This document shows, piece after piece, positions 17,009 to 26,447 of a stretch of 64,000 bases of DNA. The DNA comes from Corynebacterium glyciniphilum AJ 3170 (GTDB lineage Bacteria; Actinomycetota; Actinomycetes; Mycobacteriales; Mycobacteriaceae): the NCBI RefSeq assembly GCF_007673095.1, contig NZ_VDYZ01000005.1, forward strand, positions 62,001 through 126,000. The letters run 5' to 3'. A program made the position numbers and the translations under genes. A model generated the notes under the pieces. It did no database searches and was not told the origin of the DNA. It worked only from the letters and a program-made list of their open reading frames with translations. Position 1 is the stretch's first letter. Each line of letters starts with the position of its first letter.

Positions 17009-18136
17009 GTGACCTCGGCCGGCCTGACCATTGAGCGGGTGGAGACACGCATCCTTGACGTCCCGCTGATCCGACCGCACGGATTCGCCACGACCACGGC
17101 CACTGAGCAGTCGATCCTGTTGGTGAGTGTCACCACTGCTGACGGAGTCACCGGTTTCGGCGAAGGTGTCGTGCCCGGTGGCCCATGGTGGGGCGGCGAG
17201 TGTGTCGAGACCATGAAGCCTTTGGTGGACCGTTACCTTACCCCGGTCATGGTCGGACGGCGGGTCGACGAACTCGCCGGCGTCCTCGCCGATATGGAGA
17301 AGGTTGTGGCCAATGCCAGGTTCGCCAAAGCCGCGTGTGATGTGGCCATGCACGATGCATGGGCACGGTCCCTGGGGGTGCCCGTCCGTGACCTCCTCGG
17401 GGGCCGGTTCCGAGACAGCCTCGATGTCACCTGGGCACTGGGTGTCTTGCCGGTGGAAACCGCCGTCGCTGAGATCGAGGAGCGCATCGCCTCCCACGGG
17501 CATCGTAGTTTCAAGCTGAAGATGGGTGCCGGTGCCCCGGCCCGTGACGTCGACCGTCTCGTCGCACTCGCGGGCGAGGTCGGCCACAAGGTGTCGCTGC
17601 GGATCGACGTCAACGCCCGGTGGGACCGGATTACAGCGCTGACGCACCTGCCGCGGTTGGCGGAGGCAGGATATGACCTGTTCGAACAGCCGACCCCCGC
17701 ACATGATCTGGCGACGCTTCGGGAGATCACCCGACGTACTGGTGTGCCCGTGATGGCGGACGAGTCGGTGTGCAGTCCGGCGGACGCCCTTGCAGTCGTC
17801 AGGGCAGAAGCAGCGGATGTCATCGCTGTGAAGACGACGAAGCTGGGCGGACTGCGGGAGTCGTTGAAGACTGCGGCCGTGGCAGAGGCTGCGGGCCTGG
17901 CTTGTCACGGTGCCACCAGTCTGGAGGGCCCCTTCGGTACGGCGGCGTCCCTACAGTTTGCCTGCGCGGTCCCTGCGTTGAGCTGGGGCAGCGAACTCTT
18001 CGGGCCCATGTTGTTGCGGGAGTCGTATACGACGACCGACCTGGTCTACGCAGACGGGAAGGTCAGCCTGCCGGGCGGCCCCGGGCTCGGCCTTGAACCG
18101 GACTGGTCGGCCATCAACCGCTTCACCCGTGAGTGA
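17009..18136 (+). CDS. catB: Muconate cycloisomerase
   Basis: This enolase-superfamily enzyme lactonises cis,cis-muconate to muconolactone. It has 375 residues, the expected size. Catalytic lysines are in SFKLKMG. Metal ligands fall in RIDVNARW, FEQPTPAHD and MADESV, and VKTTKLGG supplies the opposite base region. The start is GTG at 17009, four bases after the catA stop, with AAGGAGG inside the end of catA. A mandelate-racemase relative is possible by fold, but catA and catC on either side settle the role. Confidence 0.92.
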   Translation: MTSAGLTIERVETRILDVPLIRPHGFATTTATEQSILLVSVTTADGVTGFGEGVVPGGPWWGGECVETMKPLVDRYLTPVMVGRRVDELAGVLADMEKVVANARFAKAACDVAMHDAWARSLGVPVRDLLGGRFRDSLDVTWALGVLPVETAVAEIEERIASHGHRSFKLKMGAGAPARDVDRLVALAGEVGHKVSLRIDVNARWDRITALTHLPRLAEAGYDLFEQPTPAHDLATLREITRRTGVPVMADESVCSPADALAVVRAEAADVIAVKTTKLGGLRESLKTAAVAEAAGLACHGATSLEGPFGTAASLQFACAVPALSWGSELFGPMLLRESYTTTDLVYADGKVSLPGGPGLGLEPDWSAINRFTRE

Positions 18137-18173
18137 GAAGTACAACCGACTAGACCTGACTAGGAGGCCGACC

Positions 18174-18482
18174 ATGGCTTTGTTCCTCGTCCGTATGGAC
18201 GTGTCCATTCCGAATGATCTTGATCCTGATGTCGCCGCAGACACCATCGCTCGCGAGAAGGAGTATTCCCAGGACCTGCAGCGCAGGGGGGTGTGGCGCA
18301 GTATCTGGAGGATCGCCGGCGAGTACTCGAACTACTCGGTGTTCGAGGTGGCAGATGCTGATGAACTGCACGACATTCTCTGGAACCTCCCGTTGTTCCG
18401 GTACATGTCCTGCAGCGTGACCGCATTGGCGCACCATCCGTCGGACATTACGCCTCGTGAGTCTGGAAGGGCGGACGAATGA
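18174..18482 (+). CDS. catC: Muconolactone delta-isomerase
   Basis: This small decameric isomerase moves the double bond of muconolactone to give 3-oxoadipate enol-lactone. It has 102 residues, close to the usual 92-97. It starts [16 protein letters not shown], has [22 protein letters not shown] and [17 protein letters not shown], and ends with the typical [23 protein letters not shown] 18174 has AGGAGG at good spacing; the frame is open further up but without a site. Its stop overlaps the chelatase gene start (ATGA). catD and later 3-oxoadipate genes are not in the window. Confidence 0.93.
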   Translation: MALFLVRMDVSIPNDLDPDVAADTIAREKEYSQDLQRRGVWRSIWRIAGEYSNYSVFEVADADELHDILWNLPLFRYMSCSVTALAHHPSDITPRESGRADE

Positions 18483-20354
18483 CTGACGGTGCATCTCAAC
18501 CACTGTTCCCGTTTTCGGCGGTCGTCGGCCAGGACGATCTCCGGCTCTCCCTGATCCTCACCGCGATCTCACCACGTATCGGCGGTGTGGTTGTCAGAGG
18601 GGAGAAGGGGACCGCTAAGACCACCACAGTCCGCGCCTTCGCGTCTCTGCTGGGTGACGCACCTCTGGTGAATCTCCCTGTCGGTGCCACAGAGGACCGT
18701 GTCGTCGGTTCCCTCGACATGGAGACGGTTCTCACCACCGGCAGAGCGGAATACCGGCCTGGATTGCTGGCGCAGGCCCACGGTGGGGTTCTTTATGTCG
18801 ATGAGGTGAATCTGCTGGCGGATCATCTTGTGGATGCGTTGTTGGATGCTGCTGCCTCGGGGAGGGTGACTGTAGAGCGTGACGGAATCTCCCACAGCTC
18901 GCCGGCGAGTTTCGTCCTGGTCGGCACCATGAATCCTGAGGAGGGGGAACTACGGCCCCAGTTGCTGGATCGGTTCGGCCTGGCTGTGGACGTCGCCGCA
19001 TCAACGCGGCCGGAGACGCGGGTGGAGATCATTCGTCGGCGACTCGCATTCGAAGATGACCCGCATGCAATGGTGGCGCAGTGGGAAGGAGAGGACCGGC
19101 GTATCGCAGACAGGATCAGCCGGGCCCGCCGCCTCATCGGTGAGGTCGTTCTGCCGGACGCGGTGCTGAACCACATCGCCTGGTTGTGCTCCAGGATCGA
19201 GGTCGACGGCATGCGCGCAGATCTTGTGATCACCCGCACCGCCGTTGCTCATGCAGCGTGGGAGGGACGGCGACGGGTGCTCGACATCGACATTGATGTT
19301 GCCGCGCGGCTTGCCTTGCCGCATCGCCGCCGTCGGCAACCGTTCGAGGCACCGGAGATGGAGGAACGGGAAGTCCGTGAAACTCTCGAGGAGGCGCGGC
19401 GGGTCTTCGAAGAGAATGATGATGGAGGACCGGCCAGCGAATCCACCGATGAGGAAACCGGTGCCGAGGTACTGGTGGACAGTGAGCTCCCCTCTGATGA
19501 CCAGGCGATGCAGGGTGCTTCTCAGGCGGGCCCCCAGTCGACCGGGAAGGCAGGTACCGCCGGCACCGGCGAACCCTTTCGCTCCGCGGAGGTTTCGTCT
19601 GGACCGTACCGGACATGAGGACGCCCCTACTGGTCGTCGCTCGCTGGCACTTACGCCCCACGGTGCCGATATCCGTGCCGTAACAGCTGGGCACGGGATA
19701 AACCTGTTGGGTACGCTCATGGCTGCTGCTGAGCGGGGTACCGAGGTGAGAGACGGCCTCGTCGAGTTCCACACCGATGACCTGAGGGGGTCGTTGCGAC
19801 GAGGACGGGAATCCAACCTCATCGTGTTCGTCGTTGATACCTCCGGGTCGATGTCTGCCCGGTCACGGGTCCGCGCTGTCACTGGGGCGGTGACCTCTAT
19901 GCTCACCGACGCGTACCAACGACGGGACAAGGTTGCCGTCATCGCCGTCAACGGTGGACGTCCGACGTTGGTGCTTGCACCGACCGGCTCGGTGGACGTT
20001 GCAAGGCGCATGCTGGACACCATGCCGGTCGGAGGTCGTACTCCACTGGCCGAAGGTTTGTTGATGGCCCTGGATCTTCTGGAGCGGGAACACCGTCGTG
20101 AACCGGGACGCCGTGCCCTTCTGGTGGTGATGACAGATGGCGAGGATACCTCCGACACCGGGGCACCGGGGATCGTCACTGCGTGTCGGCGTATCGTCCG
20201 TGCCGGGCTGTCGGGAAATCTCGTCATCGACTGCGAAGGCAGGATGAAGGTGAGAAAGGAACTGGCGTATTCCTTGGCGGAACAGCTCGATGCTCCATGC
20301 GTCCGCCTGTCGGAGATGAACTCCGACAACCTGAGGGTGGAAGTCCGGTTGTGA
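18479..20354 (+). CDS. ChlI/ChlD-like AAA+ and VWA chelatase gene with +1 frameshift
   Basis: This fused chelatase-type subunit is read in two frames. Frame one (18479-19618, 379 codons) is an AAA+ ATPase: Walker [10 protein letters not shown], Walker [13 protein letters not shown], sensor/arginine-finger region [19 protein letters not shown], a helical lid and an acidic linker. Frame two continues with a VWA domain carrying a MIDAS ([22 protein letters not shown]), ending at 20354. Linker GEPF in frame one joins APRRFRLD in frame two, so a +1 shift at about 19577 restores one protein of ~625 residues. Such genes are linked to Co/Mg chelatase. Some chlD genes use programmed frameshifting to make small and medium subunits. 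It is coupled to catC by a four-base overlap. Confidence 0.8.
19574..19582 (+). other. Candidate +1 frameshift site CCC TTT CGC
   Basis: In the first frame the codons read GAA CCC TTT CGC TCC. A Phe-tRNA on TTT can re-pair with TTC one base on. The protein then changes from ...TGEPF to ...APRRFRLD, which joins smoothly to the VWA part. The first-frame stop is 19616-19618. An extra T in an original CCC TTC GCT would look the same. Confidence 0.5.
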
Positions 20355-20365
20355 ACAGTGGTCGG

Positions 20366-20384
20366 GGCCGGAGGTCACGGCCCG
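20366..20384. terminator. Hairpin between convergent chelatase and aldehyde dehydrogenase genes
   Basis: GGGCCG and CGGCCC form a six-base stem with a seven-base loop in the 34-base gap between two converging genes. No T-tract is clear. It may stop transcription from either side. Confidence 0.4.
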
Positions 20385-20388
20385 TTGG

Positions 20389-21789
20389 TCAGCCGTTGTA
20401 CACCTTGGGTACGGCGACCGCCTTCAGACCCTCGGCTCCGAACTCCAGTCCGTAGCCGGACTGTTTGATCCCACCGAAGGGGATCCGCGGGTCGGGTTTC
20501 GCATGGCCGTTGATCCAGACGGTGCCGGCGTGGACCCGACGGGCGACTTCCAGTGCCCGGTCGCGGTCTGCGGACCACACGGACGCCCCCAAACCTACGT
20601 CGAGTGAATTCGCAAGGTCGACTGCCTCATCGACGTCCTTGACACGGACGATCGGCAGTGCAGGGCCGAACTGCTCTTCGGTGACCAACGGGTTATCCGC
20701 GGATATGTCCGTGACGATGGTCGCCGGATAGAAGTTTCCGGGCCCGTCCACTGGGTCACCGCCAGTCAGAATCCGCGCGCCACTGTTACGTGCGGCATCG
20801 ACCAGGTCAGACACGATGTGATATTGCGTCGGGTTCTGCAGAGGCCCGAGTACATTGTTTTCGTCGGTACCGGGGCCCATCGGAACGGCCGCAGCGATGT
20901 CTGCCAGGGCTGTGCAGAGTTCGTCGTAGACAGGAGCTACCGCGTATACCCGCTTTACCGCTGCGCAGGTCTGACCGGTGTTGATGAACGCTCCCCAGAA
21001 GAGGTCCTCAGCGATCGCCTTCGGATCGCAGTCGTCCAGGATGATCGCGGGGTCGTTGCCGCCGAGTTCCAGAGTGAGCCGTTTGAGGGTCGATGAGCTG
21101 GCTGCGGCGATGGCTCGACCGGTGGCGATGGAGCCGGTGAACATGATCTTTCCGATGTCAGGATGCTCGCTCAGCCGGGCGCCGGCCTCACGGTCTCCCG
21201 AGACCACCTGCAATACCCCCTCCGGGAGGACATCATTGATGACGTGAACGAGTGACAGAACACTGAGGGGAGTGTATTCCGATGGCTTCACCACAGCGGT
21301 GTTGCCCATGCGCAGCGCGGCCGCGAACTGCCATACGGTGATCATCAGGGGCCAGTTCCAGGGGCCGATCGCCCCCACGACACCGATAGGCTCATACGAC
21401 ATGGTGGCGCGGGCGTCGTCGTCATCGACAAGGGTGTCCTGCGGCGTATCGAAACCGGCGGTCGCGCGCAGCCAGTCACTGCACATCCCGACCTCCATAC
21501 GGGCATTCGGGCCGTTGAGTGGTTTCCCGGATTCCCGCGTAAGGAGCTGGGCGAGGTCCTCAGCTCGCCCGTCAACGGCCGCGGCAGCGGCTACGAGGAG
21601 TCGTGAACGTTCATCATGCCCCAGGGCGGCCCATGCGGGTTGGGCTGCTTTCGCTGCTGCCACAGCCGTATCCATGTCACCTGATGTTTTCTGGGGTGCG
21701 TAGCCGATGACCTCGCCGGTGGCGGGGTCGGGGATTCCCCGGCCCTCGGCAGCATCGGTTCCGACGGCGTCCAGTAGGTCTGTGTACAT
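20389..21789 (-). CDS. Aldehyde dehydrogenase (NAD(P)+)
   Basis: This aldehyde dehydrogenase has 466 residues. It has the substrate/cofactor loop PWNWP (Asn146), general base Glu241 in TLELGGNDP, nucleophile Cys275 in NTGQTCAA, and EEQFGPALPI followed by IPFGGIKQSGYG. The start is ATG 21789, because AAGGA sits eight bases before it; an in-frame TTG six bases further up has no room for one. Neighbours are an AraC regulator (divergent) and, beyond it, an amine oxidase, so the substrate is likely the aldehyde made by that oxidase, for example indole-3-acetaldehyde. That substrate is inference. Confidence 0.87.
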   Translation of the reverse strand: MYTDLLDAVGTDAAEGRGIPDPATGEVIGYAPQKTSGDMDTAVAAAKAAQPAWAALGHDERSRLLVAAAAAVDGRAEDLAQLLTRESGKPLNGPNARMEVGMCSDWLRATAGFDTPQDTLVDDDDARATMSYEPIGVVGAIGPWNWPLMITVWQFAAALRMGNTAVVKPSEYTPLSVLSLVHVINDVLPEGVLQVVSGDREAGARLSEHPDIGKIMFTGSIATGRAIAAASSSTLKRLTLELGGNDPAIILDDCDPKAIAEDLFWGAFINTGQTCAAVKRVYAVAPVYDELCTALADIAAAVPMGPGTDENNVLGPLQNPTQYHIVSDLVDAARNSGARILTGGDPVDGPGNFYPATIVTDISADNPLVTEEQFGPALPIVRVKDVDEAVDLANSLDVGLGASVWSADRDRALEVARRVHAGTVWINGHAKPDPRIPFGGIKQSGYGLEFGAEGLKAVAVPKVYNG

Positions 21790-21948
21790 GTCCAATCCTT
21801 CTCAAGTCAGTGCGGGATTTTTCGGGACGGCCACTGTGGCTTTTTGTCTAACCGTGTGGTGGAGTCCATTGTGCCGCGCGGACAGACTAAGGAATTGCTT
21901 TATTGTGCAGGCTTTTTGTTCTGCAGTGTACGTCGGTCGTTTTAGGGT

Positions 21949-21955
21949 TAAAGGT
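21949..21955 (-). promoter_or_regulatory. Possible fifth ACCTTTA motif, inverted
   Basis: TAAAGGT (ACCTTTA on the minus strand, followed by ACCC) lies in the divergent gap between the aldehyde dehydrogenase and AraC genes. The G/A-rich flank of the other copies is missing, so this match is weak. Confidence 0.2.
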
Positions 21956-22004
21956 GTCCGGAACGACGTACCTGGACGCAGACGCCCCGCAGCAGGAGGA
22001 AGAC

Positions 22005-22979
22005 ATGACGACCGGCGTGGAGACGACACGATCACACGATTTCATGCAGTGGACGGAATTGATCACCCGCAACTTCAGCGGCATCCGGGTGAGCAGCCCC
22101 TCCCCAGGTTTTACTGCGCAAGCACGACATCTGCACCTCGGAGACGTAGAACTCTTCGACATGCTCACCGATGCCCATACCGTCGGTCATCCGGACATCA
22201 CTGCTGTCGGGCCCGTTCATCCGCCGGGAGGGGAGGGGCGAGGGGGTCCCATGTGCAAGCTCAGCCTCCAGTTGGAAGGACGCTGTCTATTGTCGCAGGA
22301 TGGTCGGGCCTGTGAACTGCGTCCAGGTGATCTTGCACTCTACACCGGGGAACGGGAGTATCACCTGGAGTTCCCGGAACGGCAGCGCAGCCTCGTGGTG
22401 TTCTTCCCCCGGTCCTACATCCAACTGAGGGATGATGAGATCGAGACTGTCACGGCAACACCGATCTCCCATGATGATGGGTTGGGAAAAGTTGCGGTGC
22501 CGTTGTTCCGGCAGTTGGCGGGAAATCTTGATGAGCTCCGTGGAGTACACGGCCAGTCTCTTGTCCGGTCGTCACTCGACGTCTTGGTTACGGTGCTTGC
22601 TGATCACGCACAGCGTGGCGGGAGTAATACGACGGGACACGCCACACCCTCCGCTGTTTTTTGTCGCGCCGTGAACTTCATCGATGCCAACTTGGCGGAT
22701 CCGGAGTTGTCGCCGGGCACAGTTGCGCGTGAACTGTATGTCTCGGTCCGGAGCCTCCACACCCACTTTGCCGAACAACAACTCACTGTTGCCTCCTATA
22801 TCCGCTCCCGGCGGCTGAGCGCGATCCACTCCGATCTGGCTGACCCGCAATTGCGGGGTGAGACGGTCCAGGCGATCAGTGCCCGTCACGGTCTTTTCGA
22901 TGCCTCACACGTCTCCAAGGCATTCCGTTCCGAGTATGGTGAGTCACCGCGTGCGTACCGCACGCGGTTGCACCGGTGA
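22005..22979 (+). CDS. AraC-family transcriptional regulator
   Basis: This 324-residue regulator has an N-terminal cupin-like sensor domain with CKLSLQLEGRCLLSQDGRACELRPGDLALYTGEREYHLEF at about 85-125 (AraC-binding-like, here shown only to mark the region by its LRPGDLALY core). A C-terminal double helix-turn-helix follows (LSPGTVARELYVSVRSLHTH and QAISARHGLFDASHVSKAF, ending YGESPRAYRTRLHR). ATG 22005 has AGGAGGAAG upstream. It is divergent from the aldehyde dehydrogenase and convergent with the amine oxidase. Regulation of both by the amine or its aldehyde/acid product is the simplest reading. Confidence 0.85.
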   Translation: MTTGVETTRSHDFMQWTELITRNFSGIRVSSPSPGFTAQARHLHLGDVELFDMLTDAHTVGHPDITAVGPVHPPGGEGRGGPMCKLSLQLEGRCLLSQDGRACELRPGDLALYTGEREYHLEFPERQRSLVVFFPRSYIQLRDDEIETVTATPISHDDGLGKVAVPLFRQLAGNLDELRGVHGQSLVRSSLDVLVTVLADHAQRGGSNTTGHATPSAVFCRAVNFIDANLADPELSPGTVARELYVSVRSLHTHFAEQQLTVASYIRSRRLSAIHSDLADPQLRGETVQAISARHGLFDASHVSKAFRSEYGESPRAYRTRLHR

Positions 22980-22982
22980 CGC

Positions 22983-24290
22983 TCAGCTGAGCTCGCGTAT
23001 AACATCTCGGGCCGTCGACACTCCCATTTCCAGTGCTCCGTCAACGCATACGCCCCGCCACCCGTTCGCCCAGTCGGACCCCGCGAAGTGGAGACGCGTG
23101 CCTGTGTTCCGGAAGTGGTGCCAACTGTCGGTGAACTGTCCCTTGCGGGGTGTAGCCCACGCTTGTCCACTCCACTGGTCGGACACCCAGTCATGGCCGG
23201 TGCACTCGGTGACTTCCAGTTCGGGAAGCCAGTGGTTGATGACCTGCTGACCACAGACGGGGTCATCGAGGTCGAGCTTGTCATGGTACGCACCGAATCC
23301 GACGATAATGGTGGAGTCATCGGTGAAGACCTCCGACCGCAGCATGTTGATCGGCGCCGGTTGCGGGGCCATACCCATGACGTTGTGATGTCCTTTAACT
23401 TTGATCCAGATCTTCGCTCCTGTGGAGTTCCATTTCTCGTCGACGACCTTGCTCATCTTTTCAGGAAGTGGGGGATCGAACTCCACGGTTCCCAGGGCTC
23501 CTACCGGAACTGTCATGATGACTGCGTCGCACGGGATCTTCTCTCCGTTCGAGAGCGTGACCGTCGCGCCGGATGTTGTGTGGGCGACGCTGGAAACCGG
23601 TGTTGATAGTCGGACCGGGGACTTCAGATCGCCGGCGATGCCTTCGTAGAGGCCACTCATTCCATTGTTCAGTTTGTATCCGAGAGTCTGAGCATCCACG
23701 GCGGCCATATTATGGTCGCACAGGGCAGCCCATTGCTTGGCCATCAACGACGAACCTTCCCGCGGTTCTCCGATGAACCCACCGGACCAGTATGCGTCGG
23801 TCAGGTCAATCTCCTCTTGTGAGAAGTCTCCGTCGGAGAGCTCGTCGAAGACGCTCTTCCAGTCAGCCTCGATGAACTTTTCTCTGAGGTCCGGGTCGTC
23901 CAGTGCAGAGAGCTGGTCATAGGGGTTCGGGAAGAATTCCCGTGACCCTTCGTAGATCCTGTTCATTGCTCGCAGACGTTTCTGGTCGACCTCTTCTTCG
24001 GAACCGGAGTGAACTGTCCCTCCACTGAGCCAGTAGGCGGTGTCCACATGCGGGCTGGAGTAGATACCCTGGCCGTACCGGGTGATTTCTGACCAGATGT
24101 GCGGTTGGTGCCAGTGCACCCATGTGGCGCCGAGTTCGAGTTTGGCGCCCATGCGATCATCGGTCCATGCACGTCCGCCAATACGGTCGCGTGCTTCAAC
24201 GACGTCGACCTCGATCCCTGCGAGCTGCAGTTCACGAGCAGCAACCAGGCCGGCGAATCCTGCTCCTACAACGACTACTTTGTTGCTCAT
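22983..24290 (-). CDS. Flavin monoamine oxidase
   Basis: This FAD-dependent amine oxidase has 435 residues. It has the dinucleotide-binding start VVVVGAGFAGLVAARELQLAG, then VVEARDRIGGRAWTDD, an aromatic substrate region (GATWVHWHQPHIW), VIMTVPVGALG, and C-terminal FAD contact LHFAGSDWANGWRGVCVDGALEMG. The family oxidises primary amines to aldehyde, ammonia and peroxide, or makes indole-3-acetamide from tryptophan. With the permease just upstream, the aldehyde dehydrogenase next door and the iac genes, an arylethylamine such as tryptamine is the favoured substrate by inference. GGAGAA precedes the ATG. No covalent-FAD cysteine was identified. Confidence 0.88.
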   Translation of the reverse strand: MSNKVVVVGAGFAGLVAARELQLAGIEVDVVEARDRIGGRAWTDDRMGAKLELGATWVHWHQPHIWSEITRYGQGIYSSPHVDTAYWLSGGTVHSGSEEEVDQKRLRAMNRIYEGSREFFPNPYDQLSALDDPDLREKFIEADWKSVFDELSDGDFSQEEIDLTDAYWSGGFIGEPREGSSLMAKQWAALCDHNMAAVDAQTLGYKLNNGMSGLYEGIAGDLKSPVRLSTPVSSVAHTTSGATVTLSNGEKIPCDAVIMTVPVGALGTVEFDPPLPEKMSKVVDEKWNSTGAKIWIKVKGHHNVMGMAPQPAPINMLRSEVFTDDSTIIVGFGAYHDKLDLDDPVCGQQVINHWLPELEVTECTGHDWVSDQWSGQAWATPRKGQFTDSWHHFRNTGTRLHFAGSDWANGWRGVCVDGALEMGVSTARDVIRELS

Positions 24291-24350
24291 CGAGTTCTCC
24301 TTTTTTGTGAGCTTCTACGGACTTTTTCAGGGGTGAGAGCCTGAGGCTGC

Positions 24351-25826
24351 TCATCTCAACGCCGTCGCCGTCTCCAGCGGTTCCGGTTGTGTCTCCGGGT
24401 GGTGTGGAAGGGCATCCATGTCGACGGTCTCGTTGGGGAATCGCAGGGACCAGAGTGCACCGATGATCCCCGTGCCGATGATGATGCCGGGCATGATGAA
24501 GACCATTGCGCGGGGAGATTCCTCACCGATCATGATGTCGAAGTTGACGAGGATGAGGATTGCGACGATCAGCATCGATAGAGCTGATACCGCTGGTGCG
24601 ATGACCCGGGTGAATACGCTGAAACCGTGATCATCTCGGCGGAACCAGACCAGTACTGCACATGAAGTGACGGCGAGCAGGAAGACGAGACCGAATGCCG
24701 CAGCTGTCGAGAACCACGTGAAAAGCGTGATGACCGGGAAGAGCTCTCCCAGTTCGGATCCACGCCCGGCAACAGCGAAAACGACGACGATGATGACGCC
24801 GATTGCGGATTGTGTGACGGAGCCGGCGATCGGCGCCCCGTTCCGGCCCGGTGCCCCTAAACGCCGGGGGAGGACACCGGAACGTCCGAGGGCGAAGAAG
24901 TAGCGGGCAGCTGCATTGTGGAATGCAACCAGCGCGGCGAGGATACTCGTGACGAACAGGAGATGCACGACGTCTGACAGGAGAGGAGAAAACTCAGCGA
25001 GCCACACGAACACCAGGTCGGGACCATACTCTCGTGACTCGTCGACAACCGATGAAGGACCGACCCCCATAGTGAGCGCCCAGGTTGATAATGCGTAGAA
25101 GAGAGCGATGATGCTGACCGCGATATAGGTCGCGCGCGGAACTGTCCTACTCGGTTCTTTCGATTCCTCCGAGTATATTGCTCCGGATTCGAAACCCATG
25201 AACGCCGCGATGGAGAATGCAAGTAGTACGCCCACTCCTGGAGCGAGGAACTGTTCGGGAAGGACGGAGTCGGCGCTGATCCCTTCCTCCGAGTTCAGTA
25301 GTGCAAAGCCCATGACTACCAGGACGACCACGAACTCGAGTGACACAAGCACCCCGAGCACCTTGGCAGAAAGATCGACGTTACTAACACCCATGAGTGC
25401 GACGATGAGCCATCCGACGGCTCCTGCCACCCACCAGGGGATACTGAATCCTGTCCAGGTGGCGAGTGCGGCCGACAATGAGAAGCCGAACAGTCCGTAG
25501 AGTCCTACCTGCAGCATGTTGTAGACGACCAGTGCCAGGAGCGCGGCAGCGATGCCGTGGCGCGGACCGAGGCCTTCAGAGATGTAGGCGTAGAACGCCC
25601 CGGCGTTGTGCACCCTGGAGCTCATTGCGCAGTAACCGACCGCGAAAACGATAAGCGCGCCCCCGAGTACCAGGTAGCCCACGGGTAGTCCGAGCAGACC
25701 CGAGACCGCGAATGTGGTCGGCGCTCCGCCAGCGAGGACGGTGAGCGGTGCTGAGGCCGCGATGATCATGAAGACGAGCGCTGCTGTACCCAGGCGCCCT
25801 TTCTTCAACGTGTTTTTGTCACTCAT
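24351..25826 (-). CDS. APC-family amino acid/amine permease
   Basis: This amino acid-polyamine-organocation permease has 491 residues and about 12 hydrophobic segments. It begins LKKGRLGTAALVFMIIAASAPLTVLAGG, followed by LPVGYLVLGGALIVFAVGYCAMS and FYAYISEGLGPRHG, then FMGFESGAIYSEESKEPSRTVPRATYIAV. This GFE...E..EP pattern is typical of the APC/AGT branch. It is first in an operon with the amine oxidase (60-base gap), so it probably imports that enzyme's substrate. GGAG lies at good spacing before ATG 25826. Confidence 0.87.
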   Translation of the reverse strand: MSDKNTLKKGRLGTAALVFMIIAASAPLTVLAGGAPTTFAVSGLLGLPVGYLVLGGALIVFAVGYCAMSSRVHNAGAFYAYISEGLGPRHGIAAALLALVVYNMLQVGLYGLFGFSLSAALATWTGFSIPWWVAGAVGWLIVALMGVSNVDLSAKVLGVLVSLEFVVVLVVMGFALLNSEEGISADSVLPEQFLAPGVGVLLAFSIAAFMGFESGAIYSEESKEPSRTVPRATYIAVSIIALFYALSTWALTMGVGPSSVVDESREYGPDLVFVWLAEFSPLLSDVVHLLFVTSILAALVAFHNAAARYFFALGRSGVLPRRLGAPGRNGAPIAGSVTQSAIGVIIVVVFAVAGRGSELGELFPVITLFTWFSTAAAFGLVFLLAVTSCAVLVWFRRDDHGFSVFTRVIAPAVSALSMLIVAILILVNFDIMIGEESPRAMVFIMPGIIIGTGIIGALWSLRFPNETVDMDALPHHPETQPEPLETATALR

Positions 25827-26003
25827 GTGATGTTCTCCGCTCTACGGGTCCATGGTTTCCTCAGTATGACCTGGGACACACGTGTGCTCTTTGTCTGTAG
25901 CGCGGGATTGTTGGCCGTAGGCGAATGGAGGCAAGGTGAGACCAGAAACGGGTTGGCTCCGTCCGTCAGAGTCGGGCAATGCGGGTCTCTCCGCAGACGC
26001 AGG

Positions 26004-26447
26004 CTATTCCCCGGTCTCACCCAGAGCGGCGGCCCCCAGGATCCGGCACACGTGCAGTTTCTCGTCCGGTGAGCAGTCCAGGTGCTGGACCTCCGCAAAA
26101 GACTCCCGCCTCATCGCCTCGGATCCGAGATGGTACGCACGGCGCAGCGCGTCCGCCGGGATCCCGTGTTCGGCCAGACGGTAGGCGTATTCGATCGCCG
26201 CCGTGCTGGGGCGGGCGTGGTCGACCGGAATGCAGTTGACGAGCAGGTGGAGCGCGGTATCCAGGTTGCCGTCCACGCTGTCATTCAGGAGCGGTCGTAG
26301 CTCCGCCAGGTCCAGGGTGCCGGAAAAATCGAGAATCAACCCGCTCATCGCTGCACTGACCTCCGTGAAGCGGGAGCGCAGCCTGTCTACGACCTGCCGG
26401 ATGAGGCGGTCGGTGGTGTCCGTGCCGGCGGGCATATCCGTGGTCAC
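26004..26447 (-). pseudogene. Truncated PucR/CdaR-type regulator, N-terminal domain only
   Basis: The 147-residue product matches in style the RsbRD-like N-terminal domain of actinobacterial PucR-family regulators (RLIRQVVDRLRSRFTEVSAAM, HLLVNCIPVDHARPSTAAIEYAYRLAEHGIPADALRRAYHLG by region). It then stops, without the middle domain or the C-terminal helix-turn-helix that such proteins need to bind DNA. The following ~180 bases to the permease start hold no continuation in any frame. The start is GTG 26447, overlapping the upstream stop (GTGA) with GGAG in place; ATG 26435 is an alternative. It could be a decayed regulator or a stand-alone sensor domain. Confidence 0.6.

Noticed and set aside
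18093..18173. Upstream extension of catC by 27 codons
   Set aside because: The extension overlaps catB and lacks a ribosome-binding site, whereas ATG 18174 has AGGAGG and gives the normal CatC N-terminus.
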